In this document: positions 42,288 through 52,100 of the stretch, in pieces
How the letters are laid out: each line of letters starts with the position of its first letter
Numbering within the stretch: the first letter of the stretch is position 1
DNA from: a virus
IMG/VR virus record: IMGVR_UViG_3300022602_000024
Span: 290,430-354,429 of that record
Direction: 5' to 3' (one strand)
DNA length: 64,000 nucleotides
Translations under genes and position numbers: made by a program
Notes under the pieces: model-generated
The model's input: only the letters and a program-made list of their open reading frames with translations
Told to the model about the DNA's origin: nothing
Databases searched by the model: none

Positions 42288-44191
42288 TTGACTTTCTTAA
42301 TACTTTCGTATTCAGCAGCCAAACGTGCTTCTAATTCAACTGTGCTCTCTTTGATTGCACCAGCTCCATTTTTAATTGGCATCTTACGTGCAGGCTCAGT
42401 CATACCATTGTCGCCCATTGGATGTGGGGGATACATACGTTTCTCACCAGTATCACCTTCGCCAGGATTCATAGTGCTTTGCTTCATACTCTTGTATTCT
42501 GGCTTAGGAGCATTCACTGGCTCTTCTTTAGGCTCGTCAACTTTTACTGTTTCTTTAACAGGCAATCCAGACAGTTTCATAACTTCATCTAAATCGCTAG
42601 TGTCAGTATAGTGCTTGCCGTCTAGTTCAAACTCGCCACCTTTTTCGGTATTAGCAAGTTTACCAGTGAAAGCATTGCCTTCCATTTCTGGTTTTTCATC
42701 TAAATTGCTGTTGTCAGTATAGTGCTTGCCATCCAATTCAAATTCTCCACCTTTAGGAGTTGATTTCAATTTACCAGTGAAAGCATTACCTTCTTCAACA
42801 TCTAGTCCTGCTAGGCGTGCTAGTTCGTTTAGTTCTTCTTCAATTTCATTTGTAGGATGTGTTTTACGCTCTAGATCTTTGAGCATTTCCTCATCGCTAG
42901 GATGACCAAACTTGTCTAGTGCTTTTTGTCCCAATTGTTTAGCACGATCCAACATGCTGGGCTTGGGTGCAACAGGAGCAGTAGCAGGCGGAACAACTGT
43001 TTCCATTTCTAGTTGTTTGTGATGATTGCGTAGATCCATACAGTCACGTAGGAAGTCACTGCACTCGCCAGTCATTTTGTATTTGTTGTAATGGTCGTTG
43101 AGTGTGCTCATACACTCGTCCATGGTCATACCGTGTTCTTCAGCCATGCGTTTGAAGTTGGCTTCTAATAGGATACGGCTTTCGATTAATGTCATTGATT
43201 CAGCGATGCCACGCTTGGCTTTCTTCTCATCTGCATTAAAAGCAGCGTCGGCAGCAGTATTACGTGATGTATCATCGTTTCTTGCACCAGGAACATACTT
43301 GCCTTTGCCTTTGGGAACAGTACCGCTAGTACGTCCAAATGGATCGCTCATCTTGCTGTATTCTGCAGGCTTTTCTTGTGTGGGACGACCACGTTGTCCT
43401 GTTGCGACTTTTTTCTTTGGTGTATCAGAATTGGGATCAACTTCGTAGCCGTAGTGGCCTTTATGAACATGGCCACCTTTAACAGGAACCAATTGTCCTT
43501 CTGCCATGTCTTTTTCTTCTTTGCTACTATACTTGGCACGAATGTTTTGCATAGTTTTTTCACTCTTGTGTTCTTGTCCAGCTTTACGCAATGCTGCCAT
43601 TCCGTCTTTGCCGTACTTTTTATTGCCCAAGTAGGCTTGTAGTCCGGATTCTTCCATGTTGTGCTCAGTACATGTACCTTCTGCACACATAGCGCACTCG
43701 TCTTTTTTGTTTTTGTTGTCTAGCATACCACGCTTGTTAGCAGTTGCCCAGGCAATGTTTTCTGCTTCTTTGTCACTGTGTCCAGCTTTCTTTTCACTGG
43801 ATTTAACATGAGCAACCATACGATCAACTTTGGCACCTTCTTCGATATCTGTTTCTTCTAGTTTGCCAGCTTTGGCCATTTTTGCTTTCACTGCACCAGC
43901 AACACGCTCGCCAGCGGCTTTACTACCATATTCTTTAGCAGCTTTATCAGCAACTGCTTTAAAGCCAGTAGTCTTTCCATTGTTGTGTTTTCCCAAGTCA
44001 CGCTCAACAGCAAATTGTTCTGCTAGACGTGCTTGTACTTGGCCAACGCCATCAACGATACTGCCACGTGCTTCTACACTTTCGCGGATTGCCTGTGCTT
44101 TATCTTTGATGATTTCAGCAGGGGTCGGCTCCAAGGACTTTAATTTGCCTAGGATACTGTAAATGTTGTCGTCTGGATGATTCTTGCTCAT
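42284..44191 (-). CDS. Repeat-containing protein, probably virion-associated
   Basis: 635 aa, very hydrophilic. Two tandem repeats of about 37 residues (EGNAFTGKL then GGEFELDGKHYTD) lie around residues 490-560, each followed by a linker with LDE. The middle has a cysteine cluster (CAMCAEGTC) and a segment with four-helix-like heptads (ESMTLIESRILLEANFKRMA). The motif LNELARLAGLD also occurs. No enzyme motif is seen. Located between terminase subunits, so a head or scaffold role is possible. Confidence 0.55.
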   Translation of the reverse strand: MSKNHPDDNIYSILGKLKSLEPTPAEIIKDKAQAIRESVEARGSIVDGVGQVQARLAEQFAVERDLGKHNNGKTTGFKAVADKAAKEYGSKAAGERVAGAVKAKMAKAGKLEETDIEEGAKVDRMVAHVKSSEKKAGHSDKEAENIAWATANKRGMLDNKNKKDECAMCAEGTCTEHNMEESGLQAYLGNKKYGKDGMAALRKAGQEHKSEKTMQNIRAKYSSKEEKDMAEGQLVPVKGGHVHKGHYGYEVDPNSDTPKKKVATGQRGRPTQEKPAEYSKMSDPFGRTSGTVPKGKGKYVPGARNDDTSRNTAADAAFNADEKKAKRGIAESMTLIESRILLEANFKRMAEEHGMTMDECMSTLNDHYNKYKMTGECSDFLRDCMDLRNHHKQLEMETVVPPATAPVAPKPSMLDRAKQLGQKALDKFGHPSDEEMLKDLERKTHPTNEIEEELNELARLAGLDVEEGNAFTGKLKSTPKGGEFELDGKHYTDNSNLDEKPEMEGNAFTGKLANTEKGGEFELDGKHYTDTSDLDEVMKLSGLPVKETVKVDEPKEEPVNAPKPEYKSMKQSTMNPGEGDTGEKRMYPPHPMGDNGMTEPARKMPIKNGAGAIKESTVELEARLAAEYESIKKVK

Positions 44192-44820
44192 TTTGTTTTC
44201 ATTCCTTTTGTTCCGCGATATACTTTGTTCTGCGTTGTGCCCACTGGTGCTACATCACCTTGTGGAAGATCATTAGTTGTCTTACCTGTGGTAACTACTT
44301 TGTCGCCGTCGGTTAAATCATTGCCAGCAATTTCAAACTTACGTGTGTGCTTTTCTAATTCTGCGATCAAACTTGTGATGCGTCCAGGTCCTACTAGTGA
44401 TTGTGCTCCGGGAACATCTTTTAATTCTGTTTCGTCTAGTAGGGCACCAGCGTGATCTTTGCCCAAGTTTTCTGCTTCGTCAGTATAGTTGGCTTCGTTT
44501 AGATTGCGCACATTGATCCAATTTGGATTTAGTTGTGCACGCTCTTTTAGTGTCTGCATGATAACGATGTTGGTAGTTGGATATGCCAACTTAACATCAA
44601 ATTGCCAGCACTCACAGGGACCGCCCCAATTTGGAAATTCTCTGTGTTCTTGTATTGGATGACTCTTAACTGCGCTAATGCTTTCCAATTGGAAAGTATC
44701 CAATGCGGATTTGATCTTATCCATTACTTCCCCAACAGGGTTTATGCCAGCAAGTTTAATTCTAAACTCACTGGGCTTGCTTAATTCAAAGATGTAAGTC
44801 TGAAAATTTTTCAACATCAT
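44188..44820 (-). CDS. Phage protein of unknown function
   Basis: 210 aa. N-terminus FQTYIFELSKPSEFRIKLAGINPVGEVMDKI, then PNWGGPCECWQFDVKLAYPTTN, suggest a folded alpha/beta domain of about 110 residues; the rest is polar. An ATGA overlap joins it to the repeat protein. AGGA precedes the ATG and a CTAAATA box lies upstream. Not recognised. Confidence 0.55.
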   Translation of the reverse strand: MMLKNFQTYIFELSKPSEFRIKLAGINPVGEVMDKIKSALDTFQLESISAVKSHPIQEHREFPNWGGPCECWQFDVKLAYPTTNIVIMQTLKERAQLNPNWINVRNLNEANYTDEAENLGKDHAGALLDETELKDVPGAQSLVGPGRITSLIAELEKHTRKFEIAGNDLTDGDKVVTTGKTTNDLPQGDVAPVGTTQNKVYRGTKGMKTK

Positions 44821-44855
44821 TATAATCCTATATTGTTATATTTAGCCAGAAAACG

Positions 44856-45344
44856 CTATTTGTCTTTCTTGGCCAGTATCGATTTTAGTAGTTCATTACG
44901 ATCTAGTATTACGCCTTGCCCTTCTATTGCTTCTTCAGCAGGGTCTTTTTTATCTTTACTAATCTGGTGATCTAATCGGGCTTTTTGTAGTTGCAAACTG
45001 ATCATGCGCAACTTTTTATCCATTTTGGCAGTTTTGGCAGTAATCGCATGCCCCAGCATTACTCCTGCAGTTTGTAGGATAACACCACTAAAACGTGGCT
45101 CTACATTCATACCCAAATCTATTAGGTCTTCGGCTTTTTGTTTGGCTAGATTTGCTAGTTCATCCAGTTCGCTATCGCCAGTGTCTAAGTCTCTGACCAA
45201 GGGTAGTGCAGCATCAATTTTGCTGATGGCACTATCTACTTCAGTGATCAAATCACGATTTTCATCAATGATAGCTGCAGTTTCTTCCGGCGTTGTGTTA
45301 GGAGCAGGGGCTAAATTTAGTAGTTCTTCTAGGCGTTTGGTCAT
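44856..45344 (-). CDS. gp16: Terminase small subunit, gp16-like
   Basis: 162 aa. Helical, with the region MNVEPRFSGVILQTAGVMLGHAITAKTAKMDKKLRMISLQLQ, which matches the E-P-R-x-x-x-V...m.......L..LQ pattern of T4 gp16-type small terminases. It recognises DNA ends and stimulates gp17. GTAAATA ends five bases before the ATG. Confidence 0.7.
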   Translation of the reverse strand: MTKRLEELLNLAPAPNTTPEETAAIIDENRDLITEVDSAISKIDAALPLVRDLDTGDSELDELANLAKQKAEDLIDLGMNVEPRFSGVILQTAGVMLGHAITAKTAKMDKKLRMISLQLQKARLDHQISKDKKDPAEEAIEGQGVILDRNELLKSILAKKDK

Positions 45345-45352
45345 ACCAATAT

Positions 45353-46066
45353 TTACCGCTGGGCATCTACGGCATGTTGATAACTATTGATCATTATTTG
45401 TTCAAACAGGGGGCTACGCCATTGTCCGTGCACTATCATATGAAAGCGTTGCTCGTTGCTGTTGTTCACTACACAATGCTGGTAATGGTTATTAAACAAA
45501 AACGTACTTCCGGTGTTTTTAAACGGTACTGTGCCTAGCTCTGTTGTTAGATAGCAATTGTCGGGATTGTTTAAACTGATGTTTATGGCCGCAGTCAGCA
45601 TAGGATTAGCATTGTCTGAATGTGGTTCAATGTATCCACCAGGTTCTACCAACATGAATCTCACACGTTGATATCTAATGTAAGGAAATATATTTTTGAA
45701 ATAGTTATGGGTAACAGGACATTGGTCAACAATTTCAGTCCATTGATAAATTGATTGATCTCTAGCGTCTAATCCATAGGCATTTGCAGCATCAGTCTTT
45801 TCTGCGCCGAAGCCGTGCACACACAAACTGCGCCATCCGTAACTGTCACCTTCTCGATGTGTGACAAATTGCGGCTCTAATGCCTGCGCTTCTGCCAACA
45901 TCTCAGCATAGGGAGCATCTATCAATAGTTCTAAATATGGTGATGGATTATTATTTTGTAAGAATCTAAAATTGTCAGCAGCTATTTCTGAAGGAAACGG
46001 CCGATATTGATAGGTATTATCTTTATTATCAACATGGAATTTTTGTGCTAGTGCTTGGCTGGTCAT
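45353..46066 (-). CDS. 2-oxoglutarate/Fe(II) oxygenase, Asp/Asn beta-hydroxylase-like
   Basis: 237 aa. The C-terminal half holds IEPHSDNANPML (H-x-D), then FLFNNHYQHCVVNNSNEQRFHMIVHG, giving the distal iron histidine and the 2-oxoglutarate arginine of aspartyl/asparaginyl beta-hydroxylases. Such oxygenases are frequent in T4-like marine phages. Substrate unknown. AAGGTAAA precedes the start, which overlaps the gp4 gene by four bases. Confidence 0.8.
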   Translation of the reverse strand: MTSQALAQKFHVDNKDNTYQYRPFPSEIAADNFRFLQNNNPSPYLELLIDAPYAEMLAEAQALEPQFVTHREGDSYGWRSLCVHGFGAEKTDAANAYGLDARDQSIYQWTEIVDQCPVTHNYFKNIFPYIRYQRVRFMLVEPGGYIEPHSDNANPMLTAAINISLNNPDNCYLTTELGTVPFKNTGSTFLFNNHYQHCVVNNSNEQRFHMIVHGQWRSPLFEQIMINSYQHAVDAQR

Positions 46067-46497
46067 TTTTTACCTTGTATCCAGAGATCACGTTCTGTGA
46101 TTATACGAAAACTTAAATTTTGTGCTCTACAATATGCCCTGGCTGCTTCCCATTTGGCCATATTTAATATGGCTGCAGCCTGTGCCCTTGGACTCTTTCC
46201 AGCTTCTTGTAAACTGGTTTCTTTTGTGGGTTTAATTTCCCAAACTTCTCCGTGTGTTTTACCACTGGAATCAACAAACATAACAAAGAAGTCGGGCACA
46301 TATATAGTATTTCGATTAGTAAATGGATTACGATAATTTATGTGTAGAGCTTCGCTTGCCCATTGGAGTATGCTAGGATTATTATCACACATACTCATAA
46401 CCGCAAATTCCCACGAACTTCTGTATGTGGGACTTTTGTTGCCTACGTATTTTTCAGGGTTCAATAATTGATATTTACCCTGTGCATATTTGCTCAT
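46063..46497 (-). CDS. gp4: Head completion nuclease, gp4-like
   Basis: 144 aa. GKYQLLNPEKYVGNKSPTYRSSWE at the start and IYVPDFFVMF then GEVWEIKPTKE give the E...D...E-x-K nuclease residues of T4 gp4, the head completion protein. NPSILQWASEALHINYRNP in between is also family-typical. It trims or protects packaged DNA ends before tail joining. Confidence 0.85.
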   Translation of the reverse strand: MSKYAQGKYQLLNPEKYVGNKSPTYRSSWEFAVMSMCDNNPSILQWASEALHINYRNPFTNRNTIYVPDFFVMFVDSSGKTHGEVWEIKPTKETSLQEAGKSPRAQAAAILNMAKWEAARAYCRAQNLSFRIITERDLWIQGKK

Positions 46498-46503
46498 ATT
46501 TGA

Positions 46504-46896
46504 TTAAAGTATAATACTTCTAGTTACCAGACTATTTGTCTTTGCGCCTGTATTTACACCTAATATACTTGTTGGCACACGAGATATATTTAAGAAAGCA
46601 ATCAAATAGTTGTTTAACTGTCCTTTTGGCATAGCCCGAAATTGCGCCAATATAGTCAAAGGGTCTGTATTCTGTGCCAACGCAGTGGCCATTACTGCGC
46701 TAGCAAGATTATCTGCTGCTGCTTTAGTCGGACAGTATTCTTCAAAAAAAGCAATTAGTGCATCGTTGGTATTTGCCGAAGTTGCAAAACTAGTAGCATA
46801 CAAATTGTTATAATATTTTTGTGCGCCTTGCGCTGCCGAAGTAGCAGTTAAGTTTGGTCCGCCAAGGTTAGTAGCATTTGAAGATTGTGTTGACAT
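46504..46896 (-). CDS. Small virion-type protein of unknown function
   Basis: 130 aa from ATG at 46896; a frame extension begins with TTG inside the previous gene and is not preferred. Alanine/asparagine/threonine-rich, ending with IAFLNISRVPTSILGVNTG. Located between gp4 and tube-like genes, so structural by position. Not recognised. Confidence 0.55.
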   Translation of the reverse strand: MSTQSSNATNLGGPNLTATSAAQGAQKYYNNLYATSFATSANTNDALIAFFEEYCPTKAAADNLASAVMATALAQNTDPLTILAQFRAMPKGQLNNYLIAFLNISRVPTSILGVNTGAKTNSLVTRSIIL

Positions 46897-46900
46897 AATA

Positions 46901-48433
46901 TTATGGTGGGCCAATTACCGCACTGGTCGTTGATGATGATCCATCGTTTTCGTAATAAACAGTAGTCAAAGGTGTATTAACTGCCAATGGTGAATAAGAA
47001 TTTTCAGCATTGTTTGTTGAGCTGGGACCAATATTAAATGCACTTTGTAATCCAGATGGCAGTTTGGCTGCAAAATAACTGTTGTTGAAGTCACCACTAG
47101 CAACTGCCTGTACCCCTTGATTGATATAACTAACTCCACTGCTGATTGCCCCAGTTATAGGATCTATCACTGTCTTATTAACATAGTCCACCCCTTGGCT
47201 AACTTGTCCAGCAATATAATTAGAAGCAGCATTTACTGCGGTACCTACTACAATATTAGTTACGCTATTTTCAATAGTTTTTAGTAACTGATTTGGATTT
47301 GTTGCTGCGGCTGCTAATAAAGTACCAGTTTGTCCAAACTTACTTGCGATAAGTGAAGCAGATTGTGCTGCACTCAACCCCACTGGTATGCCGGCAGATC
47401 TAAGAGCACCTGTTAAAGTTGCATTTTGTCCTGCAACTAAAGAACCGCCAGTGAAATTAAAATTAGCGTTTTGGGATATACTTGGAATGTTGTATCCACC
47501 GTTGTTGGGCTGAATTGCCGACATACTGTTTTGTAAATTAGCAAGAGCAATCGAAATACTAGTTGATGATCCAGTGGGGCCATTTGATCCTGTTACTGCT
47601 GATGGCGTCGGTGGTGGTACCGGGGCATTTGCAAAATCTGTAACAATACTCGATTGGAGTCCTTCAGGTATGATACCTGTACTACCCCAGGGACTAGAGT
47701 TAATTGCGTCATAAGGACCACCTTGGTCATCATAATGCAAATCAATGAATCCCCCTGCAGTATTTTGTGTAACTGAACCTGAATAATATTTTACTGTTTC
47801 AAATTGCACAGTCATTTGATGTTGTAGCAAGCTGGTGTTTTCCCCATTGGCTAGCTCGCCGTGTCTGAAACTAGTTATAACTGGATTAATCAGTTCGTAT
47901 TCGTCAAACTGTTGTTGATACAAACTGTAAATTCTAATAGCCTGTATATACTGATACGGTTGTAGTTGTAAAGAATATTGTTGTTGTATAGGATTGGGAT
48001 TACTTGGTTGTTTTGGACTATAGCCCCATCCCATTGTTGGGCGACTTTGATATTTCGAAGTTGCTCTATATGTGCTGTCTACATAGTCGCTGTCTCTGTA
48101 ATAAAAACTATAATAGTCGTACCAAAAATTCAATATGTCATCTGATTGGTCATCGTGAAAAACCATAGTAATAGGATCATACTTGATAGAATTTTGCACA
48201 TAATTTTTTCGATTGTATGCATTATGTTCTTTTACTTGTATGGTATATTTTGGTAAATCGACGCTTTTAACCAGCATGCCCATTTCTTGAGCAGTTACGT
48301 TTGTAATATTACTAATATCAGGATCAAAGTCAAATTCAACATAAAATAAGAATCCATACTTAGGACTCAGTCTGAATTGACTGTCTGTAAATATTCTTGC
48401 CGCGTGTTGATAGTCGCGTAAAACTGTGGTCAT
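46901..48433 (-). CDS. Tail-tube-fold baseplate/structural protein
   Basis: 510 aa. The N-terminal 200 residues have the tail-tube-like pattern FLFYVEFDFDP, MLVKSVDLPKYTIQ, YNRKNYVQNSIKYDPITMVFHDD, like gp19-related T4 gp48/gp54 proteins that join tube and baseplate. The C-terminal 250 residues are low-complexity and alanine/serine rich (repeats of SGVSYINQGVQAVASG type). A leader with a CTAAATA box precedes it. Assignment is by N-terminal pattern and position. Confidence 0.65.
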   Translation of the reverse strand: MTTVLRDYQHAARIFTDSQFRLSPKYGFLFYVEFDFDPDISNITNVTAQEMGMLVKSVDLPKYTIQVKEHNAYNRKNYVQNSIKYDPITMVFHDDQSDDILNFWYDYYSFYYRDSDYVDSTYRATSKYQSRPTMGWGYSPKQPSNPNPIQQQYSLQLQPYQYIQAIRIYSLYQQQFDEYELINPVITSFRHGELANGENTSLLQHQMTVQFETVKYYSGSVTQNTAGGFIDLHYDDQGGPYDAINSSPWGSTGIIPEGLQSSIVTDFANAPVPPPTPSAVTGSNGPTGSSTSISIALANLQNSMSAIQPNNGGYNIPSISQNANFNFTGGSLVAGQNATLTGALRSAGIPVGLSAAQSASLIASKFGQTGTLLAAAATNPNQLLKTIENSVTNIVVGTAVNAASNYIAGQVSQGVDYVNKTVIDPITGAISSGVSYINQGVQAVASGDFNNSYFAAKLPSGLQSAFNIGPSSTNNAENSYSPLAVNTPLTTVYYENDGSSSTTSAVIGPP

Positions 48434-48466
48434 ATAGTTTGGTCCCGATACTATAATATTTAGTCC

Positions 48467-48496
48467 ATAAAAAAACCCGGATTTTAAACCGGGTTT
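48467..48496 (-). terminator. Rho-independent terminator after tail tube gene
   Basis: AAACCCGG-tttaaaat-CCGGGTTT followed by a T run is read on the minus strand, just past the tail tube stop. Confidence 0.75.
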
Positions 48497-48517
48497 GATT
48501 TTGTTCGTTACAAACTA

Positions 48518-49132
48518 TTATGGTAAAGCAGTTACACCAGGAGTTTGTGTAACTACGGAAGTACCGATTCCGCCACCTACTGTTTGAACTGCGTTATCAA
48601 ATTTGATTGTTAATGCAATTGTTACAGGATCGTTGCTGTTGTAGTTCATATCACCGTAGTCAACTTGACTCAAGAAACATCCATCTAGTTCCCATGACTC
48701 AAGAATGTTAGGTTGAGTAGTTCCGTTGCCACCATCCAACATATCAAATGTAAGTTGGAATTTGTAGTTAACACCGGCGCTTGCACTTGCTTGTTCTAAG
48801 AAGTCAAACTGTTTCTGAACTTGTTGTCCGACTAATGTACTGACAGCACCAGTGGCATCGTCACGTAGATTAATTGTGGTTTCTTGCCACTCAGGCTTAC
48901 CTTGTAAGTAAATCTTTGAGTTATATACATCAAGAGTAATTGGATTAAAGTTAACGCTGGGACGTTTAATATCCATCACTTGCTTGGTAAGTTCTGTAGT
49001 ACCATTACTTGTTCCAAAGCTAATAAAATTAGCGCGGAATCTGTATTTTAGTTTTGGCATCAACAGGCCTTGCGGGCCCGATTGACTGCCACTTAGTGGT
49101 ACTGTGAAATTATTTAAACTTGCTACTGCCAT
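48518..49132 (-). CDS. gp19: Tail tube protein, gp19-like
   Basis: 204 aa. MPKLKYRFRANFISFG, the following KQVMDIKRPSVNFNPITLDVYNSKIYLQGKPEWQETTINLRDD and ILESWELDGCFLSQVDYGDM match T4 gp19. It forms the inner tube of the contractile tail. Strong AGGAGA ribosome site; GATAAATA at 49152-49159. Confidence 0.9.
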   Translation of the reverse strand: MAVASLNNFTVPLSGSQSGPQGLLMPKLKYRFRANFISFGTSNGTTELTKQVMDIKRPSVNFNPITLDVYNSKIYLQGKPEWQETTINLRDDATGAVSTLVGQQVQKQFDFLEQASASAGVNYKFQLTFDMLDGGNGTTQPNILESWELDGCFLSQVDYGDMNYNSNDPVTIALTIKFDNAVQTVGGGIGTSVVTQTPGVTALP

Positions 49133-49151
49133 ATTCTTCTCCTGTTATCCT

Positions 49152-49159
49152 TATTTATC
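49152..49159 (-). promoter_or_regulatory. Late-type promoter GATAAATA of tail tube gene
   Basis: GATAAATA on the minus strand, 20 bases before the start, with a normal leader carrying AGGAGA. Confidence 0.5.
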
Positions 49160-49163
49160 TATA

Positions 49164-52100
49164 TTAGGTTGACGATTTACCTAGGCTAGCAATCGTTCCG
49201 GGATTGTAGATAGCAATAGGAATGTAAATAAACTCAACATCTTTCATTGGTTCGATTGCAACATCAACATACAGTTGGTTGTTAGCAATTCTTGATGATG
49301 TATTGTTGCTAGTGTCACAAATTACCAAGTAGTCATATAGGCCACGCAAACTCATTACGTTATTAAGCGCACTTTCAATTTGTGTAGCAATAGACTTACG
49401 TGTAATTGCATCATTGGGTTCAAACAAATATGCATTGCTCACGCTTGCAAATATTTTACGTAGATAGTTTTCTAAACGAACTACATTAACACGATTACGT
49501 GCAGTGGTATCACCGCTACGTGTTTCTTGTCCCCAAATCACTAGGCCTGTGCCAGGCAATTGTGTAATTGGGTTAATATTCAATGTGTACAATGCATCAC
49601 GTAGACCTTGGTTAATACCATTGTGGATAAATGATCCAGATGTAGCATCAACATATCCAATGTCGTTTAGATTACTTACTAGTCCACGATTAACACCAGC
49701 CGGTGCAAACCATTGATAAGCAACTTGATCATTATACAAATATGTACGCAATGCAGCATGACTTGCTGGTACTGCTACAGTATTACCTGCCAAGTCAGTT
49801 GTTAGACCAGCTGGATAGTAAACTGCCAAATATGGGCTAGCAGTACTCAATCCTTTGCCTGCCCAATCGCCTTGGTTATTGTTCCAGTTGGTCAACTCTG
49901 TTGCAGTAGGTTGCAATGTCATTGGTGTATCTCCAATGATGAAACCAGTGTCGCCACGGTTGTCGTTCAGTGTTACCATGCTTGGAATTAACTCTGGATA
50001 GTTAGGTGCAACTAGTAGATTAAAATCATAGTTGGTATCTAAAATATCTGTGTTGCTGTTTATTGCTGCTTCCATGGCAGTAACAATCAAGTTGCGTTGT
50101 GCAGCTGAACCAGCATACATGACCCCAGACTCGTTAGCACCACTTACGCTTACCCATGTAGCTGACATCGATGGCAATGTTCCTGCTGAACCTGGAATTG
50201 TACCAGGATTTGGGAAACTTGTTGCATTAAAATAGTTAGATTCAAATTTCTTAACATTATATCCACTACGACGTGTATTGAATAGCAACGCACCACGTGG
50301 GTATAAACGATAATCAGGCGCATCTTGATCAATGTAAGAACTTAACAACATTGCACTAGTAGCAGGGAATGATCCAGTTGCAGGATCAACAGTACCTGCA
50401 GTATCCCATCGTGCATCAGCAAATACAATACCGTTGTTTGAAGTATGATCAGCAGTATTGATTGCTACCCAACTTGTTCCATTATAACGTGATAAGTTTG
50501 GATAGTTAATTAAATCACCAGAATTCAACCATAAGTCGCCAGCTACTAATGAAGCGCCAGAGCTTTGGCTAGTTGGTGCAGTAGTACTTACAATAACACC
50601 ATTGGGATCTGTGCTAATTAAGTTATAACCACGTACATCGGATGTTACTGTACGATATCCTTTCCAACCAAAGTTGTTAATCATAATGTCAACATCAGCA
50701 GGATTGCTATAATACCATAGTATACCATCTGCAGGTTCTGCAGCAGGAGTGGAAGTACTGAATACTACTGTTGGAGTTGTTTGCACCCAATTGCTGATAA
50801 AATATACTCCGTTAAACAATGGACTAAATCCAGCATTAGACAATACTGTTGACGATCCACCTGATCCAGATGTTATCTGTATCTGTCCGCCTGTTGTGTG
50901 AGTAATTGTAACCGTTCCGTTACTGTTAACTTGAGCAGTAACATAAGGAATATTTGCATTTAATATGTCGCTAACAAAAGTTGTAGCAGACGAACCAGAT
51001 GTGGTTATAGAATATGCTGTAAATGATGTTAATCCAGGTGCAGTGGCATTAATAGTAAATTGCTGACCTGATGTATACGTTCCAGTGCCCGAACTTGTTC
51101 CCGACGATGTGGTTCCAACCTGCTGATATTCAAATCTGAGTTCGTTGGAATATGCAGCAGTGGTAGCAAAGTTGGCAATAACTTGTCCATGAGTAATATT
51201 TACGCCGCCGCCTGTTGGATCCAATGAATATATTGCCGCAGCATAATTAGGATAGAGTGGTACTGTTAATTTGTCCCAGGTATTTTGAGATGCATTGTAT
51301 TGTCTAAAATCGGGGTTCCATCCGCCACCAGTGGCACTTGTCTTCCACCAAATACTGCCTGTTGGACGTGGTTGATTATCAGAAAAGAACCATCCGCCAG
51401 CTGGAGCTTGTGCATAGCTGCCATAGAAGAAATAAGGACAATATGCAGTTGCGGTACCGCCTGAACTAGCAGTTACCAATCCGCATTTGTATAGAGGGCT
51501 ACTTGTTCCATCGGTAATAACTATTTTACCATCAACTGTGCTACCGTTACTGGTAGCAGCACTGGTTGCAAATAATGTCAATAGTCCACCAGTGGTAACA
51601 ATAGCAGTTACACCCGGAATACTTTGAGCATTAATATCTGCAGCCAATTGTGCTACAGTAGTTTCGCTGCCGCCCATAGTAACAGTAACTGTATTAATTG
51701 TTAATGTGCTACTAGATGTTAACACTGGATTTGCAACAGTACCTTGCAATACTGGGGTTGCATTTTGCCAAGCAGTACTACCAACTGGTACCCAATAATT
51801 AGTATTTCTGAGAGTATTACCGTTTGTTCCACCTTGTGTTGATACTGCGGTTGCTTTGTACCATAGTGAAACACCAGCTGGGCTTGAATCTGCTGAGTTA
51901 GTAAATACCAGGGCATATTGTCCTTGCTGGCCAATTGATGGTAATGGTGCTGCAGGATTGCTACCACTGACTTGCGCTTCGTTTGTAATCAACAACAAGT
52001 TAGAATCAATACTGCTAAATGAACTTGTTGCGGCATTCAGTGAGTAAATACCAAATTCTGTGCTGGCTAAATTCAGCCAGTATGTGCCATCTGCTTCTGC

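Noticed and set aside
42284-44191. Protein kinase or protease role for the repeat protein
   Set aside because: No catalytic motif can be seen; only short repeats and a cysteine cluster.
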